Source: Isoetes taiwanensis
Taxonomy: Eukaryota > Streptophyta > Lycopodiopsida > Isoetales > Isoetaceae
Assembly (NCBI GenBank): GCA_021234155.1
Contig: JAJEKV010000041.1
Location: 5,696,829-5,760,828, forward strand
DNA: 64,000 nt
Direction of reading: 5' to 3'
Part shown: positions 1 to 10,247 of the stretch, piece by piece
How the letters are laid out: each line of letters opens with the position of its first letter
Numbering within the stretch: position 1 is the stretch's first letter
Made by a program: the position numbers and the translations under genes
The notes under the pieces: generated by a model
Told to the model about the DNA's origin: nothing
The model's database searches: none
The model's input: only the letters and a program-made list of their open reading frames with translations

Positions 1-1469
1 CCTATCTACCCTATCTATTTTAAGCATAGTTCCAAGTCACCCCCAATTTTTCCCGTGGCAGGGTGGGGGCCGGACATGGGCTGGTTGTCCCCTCTGCGTG
101 TACGCAAAAAGTTAATAGTGGGGTCAACTTTGTTCCTTATATACAAGAGCTTCGGACTAGTCTTTGCACGTGGGATATATCACAATTGAAAATTTTCGAC
201 GAACCCTAGAAAATAAGGGAAGCTGCTAAATCCGGCCAATTCGTGCCTAGATCCGATTGAAGCCCGCCAATTTTCGCCCGAAATTAGCTCCTAAACCTTT
301 TCCGAAACCAGGGGATCCTTTGTGGCACTTGATTCGATAGAAATTGCTCAATTTGGGCCTCAAATCACTCAACCGAAGCTAGCTAGCAGGAAGAAGCGGT
401 TCTTAAGCCAAGAAAACAGATCAAATCAATACGTCCCCTCAGAGATAGACCTCTGTGATCTTGGCGCTTTTTGATATTCTGATATTATCTTGCTCTGCTC
501 CATTTGGATTTTGCTCTGCTCTGTTCGGGATTGAAGATCTGTCCCGGTGTGACTTGTTCGACAATTGAGGCACTTCAACTACAACTCAAAAATCATTTCA
601 TTTGGCTTCCTTGGGGTTTCTGAGATTCGCTAGATGCTCATACAGACCTGAATTTGGCTTTCAAGCACTATTATATGTTGGAATTTGGTAATGCCTCGCT
701 GACACTATCAAATTTCTTGTGTTACAGTTCCATAATGCATAGTCTTTGCCTGGAAATTTATTGTCACCATTGTATATTCATCTTTTTTAATCCTGCATTG
801 TGCTTTTGAAGCTAAAAAACAAAAAACAAAAAACAAAACCCAAAATATTTATTTCAAGTTATATTCTTTTCAGATAGTTGCATTTCATCTTCATAAAAAC
901 CTTAGAAACCTACACATACAGAGAAAACACATAAAAAGATTTTTTTCCATTACTGTCACAGAGTTTGTTCTTTGCTTGAGGCCTCGGCTACTTACAGAGA
1001 AACTAAAACTCTTTTTTGCTATTAAAACCCTATGCACATGATATAGGGGCTATTTTGAAGCTGCCTGCACAGATCCCAACTCAAAATTCCTTATCAAACT
1101 CCATCTGCAAATTTTGGCTCTCTGTTTTGGCACTGGCCAACTTTTTGACCCGACTTTGACCTAGATTTTCTCAACCTTCCCCTATTCAAATCAAGTCAAA
1201 TCTTCACCATCAGTTTCCTCTGCTTGTTGATCATCTATACCACCAATCACATCTCAAAAATCTCACAAGGTGTGTCTGCAAGGCCAATTTTTGCTCTGAC
1301 AGTTTTTTCAGTTTCAGGGACTCTAGTGATTTTGAAAAAACCAGTATCCCAAAATGACTTTTCTCGCTTCATATGTTCAGGATTGATCACCCTAAATGAT
1401 CTGGAGGTCCTAACCATTTTGTTTGAGCTTCCTTGAGGTTAGACTAAAATTCCAGGTTTTAGCCTAACA
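1..1469 (+). repeat. E1 5' LTR (left end truncated by window)
   Basis: This stretch is almost the same as 11127-11584 joined to 14676-15662, the solo LTR nested in E2. By that comparison about 880 bases of U3 lie upstream of the window. It ends in AACA at 1469, three bases before the primer binding site. The full LTR would be about 2.3 kb, which suits Athila/Tat elements. Confidence 0.85.
134..150 (+). promoter_or_regulatory. LTR TATA box (E1)
   Basis: A TTATATAC box lies inside the LTR and is preserved at 11261-11270 in the solo LTR. It is the best candidate for the core promoter that drives the genomic transcript. The transcription start is not visible directly. Confidence 0.5.
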
Positions 1470-1472
1470 TTT

Positions 1473-1490
1473 TGGAGGTCCTACCGAGAT
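1473..1490 (+). promoter_or_regulatory. Primer binding site, tRNA-Gln type (E1)
   Basis: TGGAGGTCCTACCGAGAT begins three bases after the LTR end. Its complement matches what I recall of the 3' end of plant tRNA-Gln (…GGTAGGACC plus CCA). E3 has the same site at 49095-49116 with a three-base insertion. A tRNA database comparison would settle the assignment. Confidence 0.7.
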
Positions 1491-1512
1491 TCTCACCTGG
1501 AAGTTGAACTCC

Positions 1513-2475
1513 ATGGCACCAAGAAAACTTGCTGAGTCTGCTGAGCCTGCTGAACCACCTGAGGTGACAGGTCAACCAGATTTGGTGGGGGTAAGCATGA
1601 AAGTGGCTACCAGATCCACAACAAATGTTGCAAATGTTTCCACTCTGCCTATTCCTCCTCAAGCTCCTTATCTTTTTGAGCTTACTGTACCTGTTTCCCC
1701 CCCTTGTTATGATTCTTCCATGAATGCTAACCATTTCTTGAAGACTTTTGAAGAATATTATGAGGAGCATGGAAAGAAGAGAGGTACCAGGTTTGCTGAA
1801 TTTACCAAATGCATGAAAGGTGATGAAGCCAGGTCCTGGTTGGATTTTGAACTGTCAATAGGTACTAAGTGGGATGAATTGGAACAAAGATTTCTGTCAA
1901 GGTTTGGTAAGACTACTTCACCCCAGGATCTTGTTTTTGAGCTCAATTCCTTTTCTATTAAATCTGGTGAAAGTGTGAAACAGTATGTGGAAAGATTTAA
2001 CTCTTATTTGCTGGTATGTAATAGGAATCATGTTTCCCATCCAACTTTGCATCTAGTTGCTTCCTTTATCAGAGGTTTGATGTCCAGACCTAAGATCTAT
2101 AGGAAGCTATTAAAACTTCAAAAGTTTGGTGAGTTAGATTCTATCCATAAGACATTTGTAAAAAATTTTGTAGATTTCGTAGAAATGCTAAGCTATTTGC
2201 CCGATGAAGAAGTCGAGATCCATTCTACCCTCCCCATCATGATCCGAAAGGGGAGTTACATTATACTAATGCTTTTGCCTTGTGTGTATGATTCGAGAAA
2301 AGAAAAGAAGAAGCCAAAAGCTGAAGAGTTAGACCCTCAGGTTTCTGAAATGAAATCTGAGATAAGTAAGGTATCTGAAGCTCTTTTAGAAGTTACCAAA
2401 CAACTTATGGAGTTAAAAAATGGTAATAATGCTCTTTCTTCTAGCTCTACCACACGAATGCACAAAGCGTGGTAA
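1513..2475 (+). pseudogene. gag: E1 gag polyprotein, N-terminal and capsid part
   Basis: Gag forms the virus-like particle of the retrotransposon. The ATG at 1513 (MAPRK) is chosen because E3 starts with the same five residues after its own primer site. The middle part is a typical retrotransposon gag domain: a tryptophan-rich helix around WLDFE, then W-x-E-L-E-x-R-F-L-x-R-F and a QYVERF segment, similar to E3 gag (37858-38667). A lysine- and glutamate-rich, probably coiled-coil tail follows. The frame ends at 2475, but the zinc-knuckle part continues in another frame from about 2456, so one frameshift has broken the protein. Confidence 0.8.
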
Positions 2476-2776
2476 GCCCTACCATAGGGCTGAAAATTGC
2501 TTTGCAAGGTCTTGTCCTAAATGCCACAAAAGGGGCCATTTTGGTAGAGAATGTCCTGTTTGTTCTTTTTGTAAAGAGATAGGCCATGAGGAGAAATTTC
2601 AAGGTGTCAAGAATTACCTTGCAAAGCAAGAAAAAGGTAAACAGTGTCAAATGTTAGTTTTATCGAGACTTGTGCGGAAGAGCAAGAAGAACAAGATGTT
2701 ATGGTTGTGCAAACACGTGCTAGGCTTGGTCGGTACCTCGCAAGTTACGTTCCACCAATTACGACTCCTAAGGTAA
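2456..2776 (+). pseudogene. gag: E1 gag zinc-knuckle (nucleocapsid) part
   Basis: The nucleocapsid part binds the RNA genome. A CX2CX4HX4C knuckle (CPKCHKRGHFGREC) is followed by a second one that starts CSFCKEIGH but has lost its last cysteine. E3 keeps both knuckles complete near 37880-37960. The frame differs from the upstream gag frame and stops at 2776, before protease resumes in a third frame. Confidence 0.75.
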
Positions 2777-2817
2777 CATTTTAGCCAATTCCCCAAAATA
2801 TAGCTCCTCCCCCTGCT

Positions 2818-3558
2818 CAAAGGTATAAACAGAAAGATTCTGAGCTTGATGAATTTGAATTGCTTATGAAAAACTCCAAGGTTACTGTAGACTTACTAAC
2901 TCTATTAAGGATTGCACCATCATACAGGGAAAAGTTTATTAAGAATACCCAAAATGTTGAAGAAATTGCTGCAGAGACTTGCAATAACATTTCTGTAGCC
3001 TTACCTGAGCACACTGAAGATCCAGGTGCTTTTACTTGTAGTGCTACTATAGGTACTTCCCATTTAGATAAGGTCTTGCTGGATGGAGGTTCTTCTCTCA
3101 ATGTCATGCCTTATCATGTTATGAAAACACTGAATCTCAAAGTCGAAGACAATACTTCTATTGTTCTAAAATCCTTTTCCAATGCTAAGGTAGTGCCAAA
3201 AGGAGTGGTAAGGAATGTGTCTGTTAATACAGGAGGAATTATTGTTTTAGCTACATTTGTGGTAGTTGATTTTGAGAATGTTAACCATGCTAACATCTAT
3301 GATTTATTACTGGGAAGAAGGTGGATGAAAACAGTGGATGCTAGGCCTGTATGGTCTGAAGGCATTTGTACTATTTCAAATGGAGCAACTTCCATTAAAT
3401 TGGTAAACAAAACTGACCCCTCTGCTAATATTAGGTTCATAGATGTGGATATACTGCAGGAAGAAGAGCTAGGAGTTTACAGTTTAGGTCTAGATGTTGA
3501 TATGAATGCAGAAGTTATCAACTTTGCTCATGTAGAGTTCCCTGATCCAAAAGAAAAC
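2818..3558 (+). pseudogene. PR: E1 aspartic protease
   Basis: This is the retropepsin that would cut the polyprotein. The active-site loop reads LLDGGSSLNVMP (Asp codon at 3082). DGG replaces the commoner DSG/DTG and also occurs in E3 (LLDGGSPLNVMP) and in Tat-type elements. The C-terminal motif DLLLGRRWM (around 3301) matches the usual ILG-R/x-W retropepsin end. A conserved leader (LLTLLRIAPSYRE) precedes the domain in both E1 and E3. The frame runs open into the RNase H domain. Confidence 0.8.
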
Positions 3559-3950
3559 AAGGCCTACCTTTGGTTTGATGGAGGTATGTCTAAAAAATTA
3601 GGGATTGCTTCTTCTGCTGCTATTCTGAAGGGTGCAGATCTTAAGCTGATGACTAAGATAGGGAGAATTCATCCTAATATTTCTTCTAATGCAGCAGAGT
3701 ATAGGGCCCCTCATTGCAGGCCTCTGAGGAAGCAAGGTTCATGAATATTTCCCATATTGTTATCTATGGAGACTCACAACTTGTTTGCAAACAGATTTTG
3801 GGAGAATACCAAACAAAACATCAAGACATGGAGGATCTGAACACACAAGCTCGAGAATTGCTAACTTTTTTTTATCATTGGGAAATTTATCATATTCCAA
3901 GGTCTAAAAACTTGAGGTTGATTCTTTGTGCAGGAAAACACTCTTAGAGC
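3559..3950 (+). pseudogene. RNH: E1 RNase H domain placed between protease and RT
   Basis: This domain would remove the RNA strand of the RNA-DNA hybrid. Visible motifs are WFDGG (first Asp), SNAAEYRA (Glu) and YGDSQLVCKQ (second Asp). The fold resembles plant and archaeal-type RNase H, not the standard gypsy RNase H. A small deletion and frameshift just after AEYRA (about 3705-3720) splits it, and the final Asp region (VDSLCRK) lies in yet another frame. It follows protease directly and precedes RT. E3 has the same order with all four acidic residues in one frame (36371-37144). Confidence 0.8.
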
Positions 3951-4225
3951 ATCTCTCTGAGGGAGCTATTGAGGAAGATGTCCTAGATGAAGATGAACTC
4001 TCTCAATTTCATCCTATTTTGACCATCAACCTAGCACAAGAGGAATCACACAAAGAACTTGAAGTGCATAAGGGAGGTATGTCCAGGACTTTGCAAATGG
4101 GAGATCTATATGATGAAGATTGCAAAGGTAAAATGATTAAGTATTTTGAAGATTGGGTGGATGTTTTTGCTTGGGAATATTCAGAATTAAAAGGGGTTGA
4201 TAGGGAATCCGTGAGTTTGAGATAA
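3926..4225 (+). pseudogene. E1 linker and RT N-terminus
   Basis: An acidic linker (EEDVLDEDELSQ) leads into the sequence FEDWVDVFAWEYSELKG, the conserved entry to the gypsy RT domain. The same segment in E3 (36200-36400) carries a TAG codon where E1 has a glutamine codon. The frame ends at 4225, a few bases before the main RT frame opens. Confidence 0.65.
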
Positions 4226-4231
4226 AAGTTC

Positions 4232-5785
4232 GTGAAGATACTAAACTGTCATGAGAGATTGAGAAGAATTAATTCCTCACTTTTAGATCTTATCAAGCAG
4301 GAATTATTCAAAATGCAGGAGTCAGGTTTGATAGTTGACATTGTGAATCCTTCTTGGGTTTCTTGTATTGTTCCAGTTCTAAAAAAGAATGGTTCTCTAA
4401 GCATATGTGTGGATTATAGAGATCTAAATAAAGCTACTATTAAAGATTGTTACCCTTTGCCTTTTTTGGAAGAAATCCTTTATGCAGTGGCTGGCAAGTC
4501 CATGTACTCATTCTTGGATGGTTTTTCTGGTTTTAATCAGATTAGCATCAAAAAGGAAGATCAGCCAAAGACATCCTTCATTACTCCATGGGGAACTTAT
4601 GCAATGAAAAGAATGCCTTTTGGCTTAATGAATGCCCCTGCTACATTTCAGAGAGCTATGCATACTGTCTTTGCAAACATGACTCATGAGCAATTCAGAG
4701 TCTATCTTGATGATTTGTGCTTAGGTACTGATACAAGTGATCATATTTCAGAGCTAACAAGGATACTTACATTGTGCAGACAGACTGGAGTTAACCTAAA
4801 CCCAAAGAAGTGCATCTTTTTGGCATCCAAAGGCCAGCTCTTAGGCCATGAGGTTTCTGCTAAAGGCCTCCAAGTAGCTGAAGAGAAGATCATAGCTTTA
4901 AAAAAGTTTCAAACACCCAGGACAATTAAAGAAGTCAAGGGATTTATGGGAATGACCTCTTTCTTAAGGGTGTATGTGCCAAATTTCTCTCACCTTATTA
5001 GTCCTATCTCTAAATTGACTAGAGTAGGCCAAGTTAGTAAAAGAGAAAGTAAATATAGGCCTGTTGTTTGGACTGATGAGTGTGAAAAAGCTTTTTTGCA
5101 GATCATAGAGGCTATTTGCCATTCTACACTTCTAAAAACTCCAGACCTTTCATTACCATTTAAAGTTTATATAACTATTACTAGAAGGGCTGCTGGAGTT
5201 GCCATTTTGCAGGATAGGCACCCTATTGCTTTTGCAAGCAAACAATGGTCTCAGACTGAAGAGAAGTATGCTAAGATAGAAAGGAGTGCTGCTGCTCTCA
5301 TTTTTTTAATAGAGAGACAGGGACATCTTTTACAAAAATCCCAAGCCACTATCTATATGCAACAGAACCCCATGCCTTTTTTGTATGGTAAGAAATTAGA
5401 AAAACCTAAGCTTCATAGGTGGGCTTATAGGCTTCAATCTTATGATTTAAAGGTAAAGGTTATTCATGTATTGAACAATCCGAGTTTATACTTGCCTACT
5501 GCCTACTTTGAACATGAGGAGGTTGTACAAGAAGAAGAAATGACTAACCTTGTTGTAAATGAGCAGGACTTGTCAACCATACAAGCTCAAGGTTGGCAAC
5601 AACCTATTAGGAGGTTCCTTCAGTATCAAGAGATACCTTCTGAATTCTCAAAAAGCCAAGCTTACAAGTTTAAGTTAAAATGTTTGACTTACTCCTTGGT
5701 TGGTGACATTTTGTGCAAGGTAAATAGGGATGGTGTACTCTTAAGATGTGTTGATGAAGATGAAGCTGCCCTGGTACTTCTTTGA
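4232..5785 (+). pseudogene. RT: E1 reverse transcriptase plus degenerate C-terminal RNase H
   Basis: RT copies the element RNA into DNA. Within this 517-residue frame the catalytic aspartates are at residue 96 (SFLDGFSG) and residues 160-161 (YLDD). The fingers motif is ICVDYRDLNKATIKD. After the thumb (KGFMGMTSFLR) comes a domain aligned with gypsy RNase H (about residues 308-380). Its first catalytic Asp is replaced (VYITIT), the Glu is kept (AKIERSAAAL), and the second Asp is replaced by QQN. E3 shows the same losses. It probably acts only as a structural tether. The N-terminal integrase linker follows before the stop. Confidence 0.85.
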
Positions 5786-6882
5786 AAATCACAAAGGTGT
5801 TTGTGGTGGTCATTTTGCAGCCAGACACAAGCGCCAAGAAAATATTGAGGTCTGGTTACTTTTGACCTCATTTATTTAAAGATTGTTATGATATTATAAA
5901 GACTTGTCATCAATGCCAGATCTTTGGCAAGAGAATCTTGCATCCTGCTCCTCTTACAGGAATTGTCTCCCCTGGTCCATTTCAAGTTTGGGGATTGGAC
6001 TATGTTGGCCCTATCAATCCCCCATCCTCAGCCCAGCATGAATACATTGTTGTGGCTACAGATCTGTTCACTAAGTGGTCGGGAAAGACCTTTAAGGAAA
6101 GCAAATGCCCATACTATCGCTAGATTTTTGCATGAGAATATTTGCTCTAGGTTTGGCATTCCTTTTAAAATCTTGACTGATAGAGGCTCTATTTTTATTA
6201 ATGAGGTTATTAATTTCCTTGTTTCAAGCCTCAAGATCAAGCATGTAAAAAGCTCAGCCTATTATCCTCAAGGAAATGGCCAAAGTCGAGTCTACTAACA
6301 AAGTGCTTAAGGGTATTTTGCGGAAAACAGGTTTGCCAAAACCAAAGGGATTGGCACTTGAAATTATATGATGCCCTTTGGGCTCATAGAATTACTTCTA
6401 AAGCAGCTACTAATGCCTCCCTTTCGGTTTAGGATATGGAGTAGAGGTCGTTATTCCAAATCGAGTTAGAGATACCTTCTTTAAGGATGGCACTCAAGCT
6501 TGAGCTGGAGTTTTTCAAGCCTTGAAGCTAATGTGTATGACGCTCTGTTAAAATTAGATGAAGAAAGGTTTGTTGAGAGAATTACAACTTGTGAAGAAGG
6601 CTAAGAGTGCAGCAGACTTTCAAGGCTGCTCACAAACTACAAGACAAGTTTGCACCTATGGAATTAGTTTTAAAGTGGAATCTTTGCAGGTGAAGGAAAG
6701 CTTTCAAAGTTTGAAAATCCCTGGGAAGGCCCCTATCAGGTTTTAGGAGATGCCGGCTGCTCATCTTATAGGTTGGTAGATCTTGGTACAGGATTAGAGT
6801 TGCCAAATCCCATTAATATTCAACATCTTAAAAGATATTGGCCTCAGCATGCCTGCTTGAGCCTCTTCACTTCTATATAAGC
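5786..6882 (+). pseudogene. INT: E1 integrase, multiply frameshifted
   Basis: Integrase would insert the DNA copy into the genome. Fragments in different frames match E3 integrase: a remnant of the HHCC finger (CGGHFAA near 5805, CHQCQIFGKR near 5910), VWGLDYVGPI (first Asp), LTDRGS (second Asp) and SSAYYPQGNG. A frameshift lies just before the catalytic Glu (6285-6290). The C-terminal part ends with an LKRYWPQH motif and a stop near 6880, matching the end of E3. Not functional as given. Confidence 0.8.
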
Positions 6883-7210
6883 ATTTGTTCTAGCTCAGAA
6901 TAGGTTAGTTTATAATTTCAAAGTTGAGGTTTTAATATTTCTTTTGATTAGCATATTTCCTTTGAGGTTTAATATTGTGTTTTCTATTTAGTTGCAGGAA
7001 TGTGGCCACAAGGGATAAAGATTTTGGTTATTACCTATTAATGAGTTCTATGTTGTCATGACAGGGCCATTTGTCAAAACATTTCATCTGCCTTTCAAAC
7101 TGGCTTATTCTTCATAAGACCTTGCTTCTCCATTGGAGTTCTAGAGTGCTATCCATATATAATTTTCCACATCTCGCTTAGCACTCATGCTAACTTTGAT
7201 TTACTGTCAT

Positions 7211-7240
7211 ATGCAGGCATCGCCGGGCACACGTTTCTAG
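7211..7240 (+). mobile_element. Helitron 3' terminus (candidate)
   Basis: A GC-rich partly palindromic segment (GCAGGCATCGCCGGGC) is followed by ACACGTTT and then CTAG, with a T as the next base. Plant Helitrons end in a short GC-rich hairpin a few bases before CTRR and insert between A and T. The left hairpin arm is imperfect. A cleaner example of the same motif sits at 59136-59163. The 5' end was not located. Confidence 0.4.
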
Positions 7241-8110
7241 TCATGATGTATTATTATAAAATCGGCTGGGATCTTGCAATAAAAACACTATATGTAGCAT
7301 ACATCGTGTGCTAAATCCTATTACAATTTACTCTGGATTGGAACAAACCCAATTGCATGCTCCACTACATTTTGGATATCTACTTCAAAATCGGAAGAAA
7401 AAATAGGGCTTCAAACAAAAAACAGAGCGTGAAGCTCCTCTGACATCGCCCAGGATATCCATCAAACAGGCCAGAAGCCCTGGCCATCAATACAGTCAGG
7501 AGGAATTGAACTCCAGACTACAGCGTCAAGCGAACCCCAAAACATGAAGCCTACGCTGGCATCAAATTTGCATTGCAACATACTATTTCCTTACCACAAA
7601 AAGGGACCCAAAGCATTTTTAAAATGGTCGCTAGAAGCTGCAACTCAAGAATAGAGCTTCTAGAAAGACATAAACGTATTATTTCTATTGAACCAAGATG
7701 TCGAACATTTGCTCTGTGGTCTCACAAGAAATCATCAAGAAGATCCCGAGATATGGCTTTGTGCTCTAGTTCATTACCTTACGTGATCGACGCAACGTAA
7801 GCCCCCACAAAATGGCTAGAAGTACGGCTCTAAAATTTGATGAGCAAAAAAAATTCAAAAGAACGAAATGCAAATAAGAACTAATCCGGTCCGGACGAAA
7901 CAAAAACTCAAGAACCCAAGGAAAGCATAAGAGTGTCAAGATCTGCAAAAGAAGAAGAGCATCCGAGGAGCTAGCCTGGCGTTTGTCGTGTTCATCGCCA
8001 ATGATGTCATAAATTTGGCGCCTTCACAAAGATAGGAAAACAAAAGAACAAATGTGCCAAGAAAGTGCCGCCATAGCCAAAGAAGAGACGAAGGAAAAAG
8101 GAGAAAAACA

Positions 8111-8167
8111 CTATTTATAGGATGCCACGTGGTAGCATTTGATTTCTTTGAATGCCACTTAAGTGGC
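8111..8167 (-). promoter_or_regulatory. Candidate core promoter on the minus strand
   Basis: Read on the minus strand, a perfect CTATAAATAG box (8111-8120) lies a few bases downstream of a CCACGTGG G-box (8125-8132) and a CCACTTAAGTGG palindrome (8156-8167). Downstream on that strand, toward 7800, no protein of known family is visible. It may belong to an old LTR or to a lost gene. Confidence 0.3.
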
Positions 8168-8435
8168 TTCCATATTTTAAGAATGTTCTTTGGCATATCA
8201 CCGGACCTCCACGCCACGTTTCCATACTAGGAATGTTGGGTAAACCAACATTTTCATTCTTGTTTGAGATCCAATGGGACACCGCCATGTGGCGACCATT
8301 CTATTCTAGAATGAAAGCGTGACTACACCATTCGTGCCGGACCTCTTGTAGCAGATTATCGTCGGATTTGGACTACTGCTGTAAACCGGTTTCGGAGACC
8401 TGGCAAGCTTTAACAGAAAAACAATGCAATTTGGG

Positions 8436-8607
8436 TGATATATGCCAAGGACGTGGATGTGGCAAAAGGTTTTAGGCGTCCAAAGAAGGACCAAAGGGGC
8501 GTGCATGCTATATTGTAGCTCGGGGGAGAGCTCTGGGGCAGCGGTGTCTTGGCTGAGGGCTCGTGGTTGGGTGGTGAGATAGTGTGCCACGTCAAGAGTC
8601 CATTTTA
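8436..8607 (+). repeat. E2 5' LTR
   Basis: It starts TGATATATGCC and ends CCATTTTA. At 172 bases it is short because about 70 bases present in the 3' LTR are missing, including an 18-base direct repeat (GTCCAAAGAGGGCTTGGG). The end is TA instead of the usual CA, but the matching TTGGG duplication fixes both borders. Confidence 0.85.
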
Positions 8608-8608
8608 G

Positions 8609-8620
8609 TGGTATCAGAGC
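8609..8620 (+). promoter_or_regulatory. E2 primer binding site, initiator tRNA-Met
   Basis: TGGTATCAGAGC, one base after the 5' LTR, is the standard plant retrotransposon primer site complementary to the 3' end of initiator tRNA-Met. Confidence 0.92.
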
Positions 8621-8715
8621 AACAAGTTTCGAAGGCCGGTTCTCCTGCCAATGTTAACTTTGAGGATGAAGAGCTCAAGGAAAAACTTTTTGAGTTAGAG
8701 CATGATAATTCGCTC

Positions 8716-9928
8716 ATGAGGGAAAAACTTGCAGCTGCCGAGGCTCGAATTGCTGAGCTGCAAGAATTGGATTCTTTGAGAGCGCAGGTGGCGCAGTTGC
8801 AGCAAGCTACAGTGCGTCCACGAAGTGGCATCAAAATGGGTGCCAATGTCAAAATTGAATTCAAAACGTATTCCGCTGCTACTAGTGATGCGGATGAACT
8901 TTTCGCATGGCTAAGGGATTTGAATTCATATTTTGCTAAAACTAAGGATGACGAAGACACTCAGTTATATTTTGCTGAGCGTCATCTGGATGGAGTTGCA
9001 AAGGACTGGTGGCTGGATATCCAGAAGAACCAGCCAGTCGATCAACCTATTGTTACCTTTGCGGAATTTGAAAAGCAAATAAAAAATCGTTTTTTAGGTC
9101 ATAATTGGGAGCGAGATCTTATCGCTGAATGGAATAAGTTGACCCAACAAAACATGGAAACTGTTAGAGCCTTCGCCGCACGAGTTTTAAAGAAAGGACT
9201 TCAGCTTAGTAAAAATGATACTGAGAGGTCTGAAAAACTCATGGGTGGGGTTCATCGTTGGGTACGGGCAAAGCTCGATCTGCAAGTTGCCAATCTTTCT
9301 TTTGGTGAGCTCTGTAAGATGGCAGAGAAAGTAGAGGAGGAAGGTTTGGCCCTCACGGAAGCCATTAATGCTCAACATGGCCTCAAACTTTCTATGAAAG
9401 AGACGAGTGGTTTTCAGGACAAATCAATGGGATCTGCTCCAGGGTCTGGGCCATTCAAACAGCCGCACATAGACGTTGCAGATGATGAATCTGTTGGGGC
9501 CAAAGAGCCAAAGGAATCTTATCAAGCACGCAAGAAGCGGCTAATGCGGGAGAATAAGTGTTTTGTTTGTTATTTAAACGACCATAAGTTTTATGAATGC
9601 CCTACTTATCTGGAAAAGAAGAAAGGGGAAAGAAAGGAAGCTACACCTATTCTTAAGTCTGGGACTAAGAAAGAGGACAAAAGTAAGAAAGTAGCTTCTG
9701 TTCGAGGAGATGGGAAAGGGAAGAAGGTGGCTACTGTCCGGGAAAAATCGGATATGGATTCTGTTGAGAATAGTAGTCTCTTACGATTTTGGGCTACTAT
9801 TCAAGATCAAAAAGTACATATCTTATTCGATCTGGGCAGTGAGTTTGATTTTATTTCTGCTCGATTGGTAAAAGAACTAAAATTAACTTCTATTCCTTTA
9901 TCAAGTGATGTAGAATTCTGCTTTCTTG
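8716..9928 (+). pseudogene. gag: E2 gag and start of protease
   Basis: The open frame runs from the LTR through the primer site, but its first ATG is at 8716. A leucine/glutamate-rich coiled coil (residues near the start) is followed by a retrotransposon gag domain (LFAWLRDLNSYF, AKDWWLDI, FEKQIKNRFLG) and a zinc knuckle CFVCYLNDHKFYEC (CX2CX4HX4C, 9559-9600). A lysine-rich linker leads to protease. The active-site loop reads LFDLGSEFDFIS (Asp at 9829), with Leu where Ser or Thr is usual. The frame is lost near 9925 and continues one frame over. Confidence 0.85.
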
Positions 9929-10247
9929 AATGTTGCCCCTTCGCCTTCTTCATTTATAGTCAAGGACGTTGAATTTCAATTGCAGGGATATGTCTGTAAA
10001 CGTTCTTTCATGATTTCTAACATTGGAGGTATGGATATTATTTTGGGCATGCCATGGCATAGGGCTATCAATCCTCTTATAGATTGGAAAGCGGGCATTG
10101 TTATGTTATCCTTGGAAGGGGGTAAAAAGACTTTCAAGTTTGTGTTGCCCATTTTTGGCAACATGGACCAGCATCTATGTATCAAAACCTTTGTTTCATT
10201 TTCCTTTAAGGAGAAGTTCCAGGCTATTGTGATCCCATCAGAGTTTG
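9929..10247 (+). pseudogene. PR: E2 protease C-terminal part, cut by a solo LTR
   Basis: The segment with IILGMPWH and IDWKAG is the characteristic C-terminal half of a gypsy retropepsin. Reading proceeds to GTTTG (10243-10247), where the solo LTR begins. The same frame resumes at the second GTTTG copy (15663-15667), so the protein was continuous before the insertion. Confidence 0.85.

Larger units (their letters stand above)
1..6882 (+). mobile_element. E1: decayed Ty3/gypsy (Athila/Tat-type) retrotransposon, 5' end outside window
   Basis: An LTR ending in AACA is followed by a tRNA-Gln-type primer site, gag with zinc knuckles, protease, RNase H, reverse transcriptase, a degenerate second RNase H and integrase, all on the plus strand. 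There is no chromodomain. The RT and protease motifs (a DGG protease site, LDGFSGFNQI in RT) fit the OTA group of Ty3/gypsy; the exact lineage is inferred. Several frameshifts interrupt the polyprotein. No 3' LTR was found between 6883 and 8430, so the element is incomplete or its 3' end was displaced. E3 on the minus strand (33502-49224) is a close relative. Confidence 0.85.
6883..8430. other. Region between E1 and E2, no supported gene
   Basis: The first few hundred bases look like the non-coding 3' tail of E1; E3 has a comparable AT-rich tail. No LTR start of the E1 family was found here. A Helitron-like 3' terminus ends at 7240 and a promoter-like cluster on the minus strand lies at 8111-8167. 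Short open frames around 7573-7800 and 7936-8217 resemble nothing I recognise. Confidence 0.4.

Noticed and set aside
1224-1436. 70-codon frame repeated at 15417-15629
   Set aside because: It lies inside the LTR and is duplicated because the LTR is. There is no known motif, and LTR sequence of this group is non-coding.
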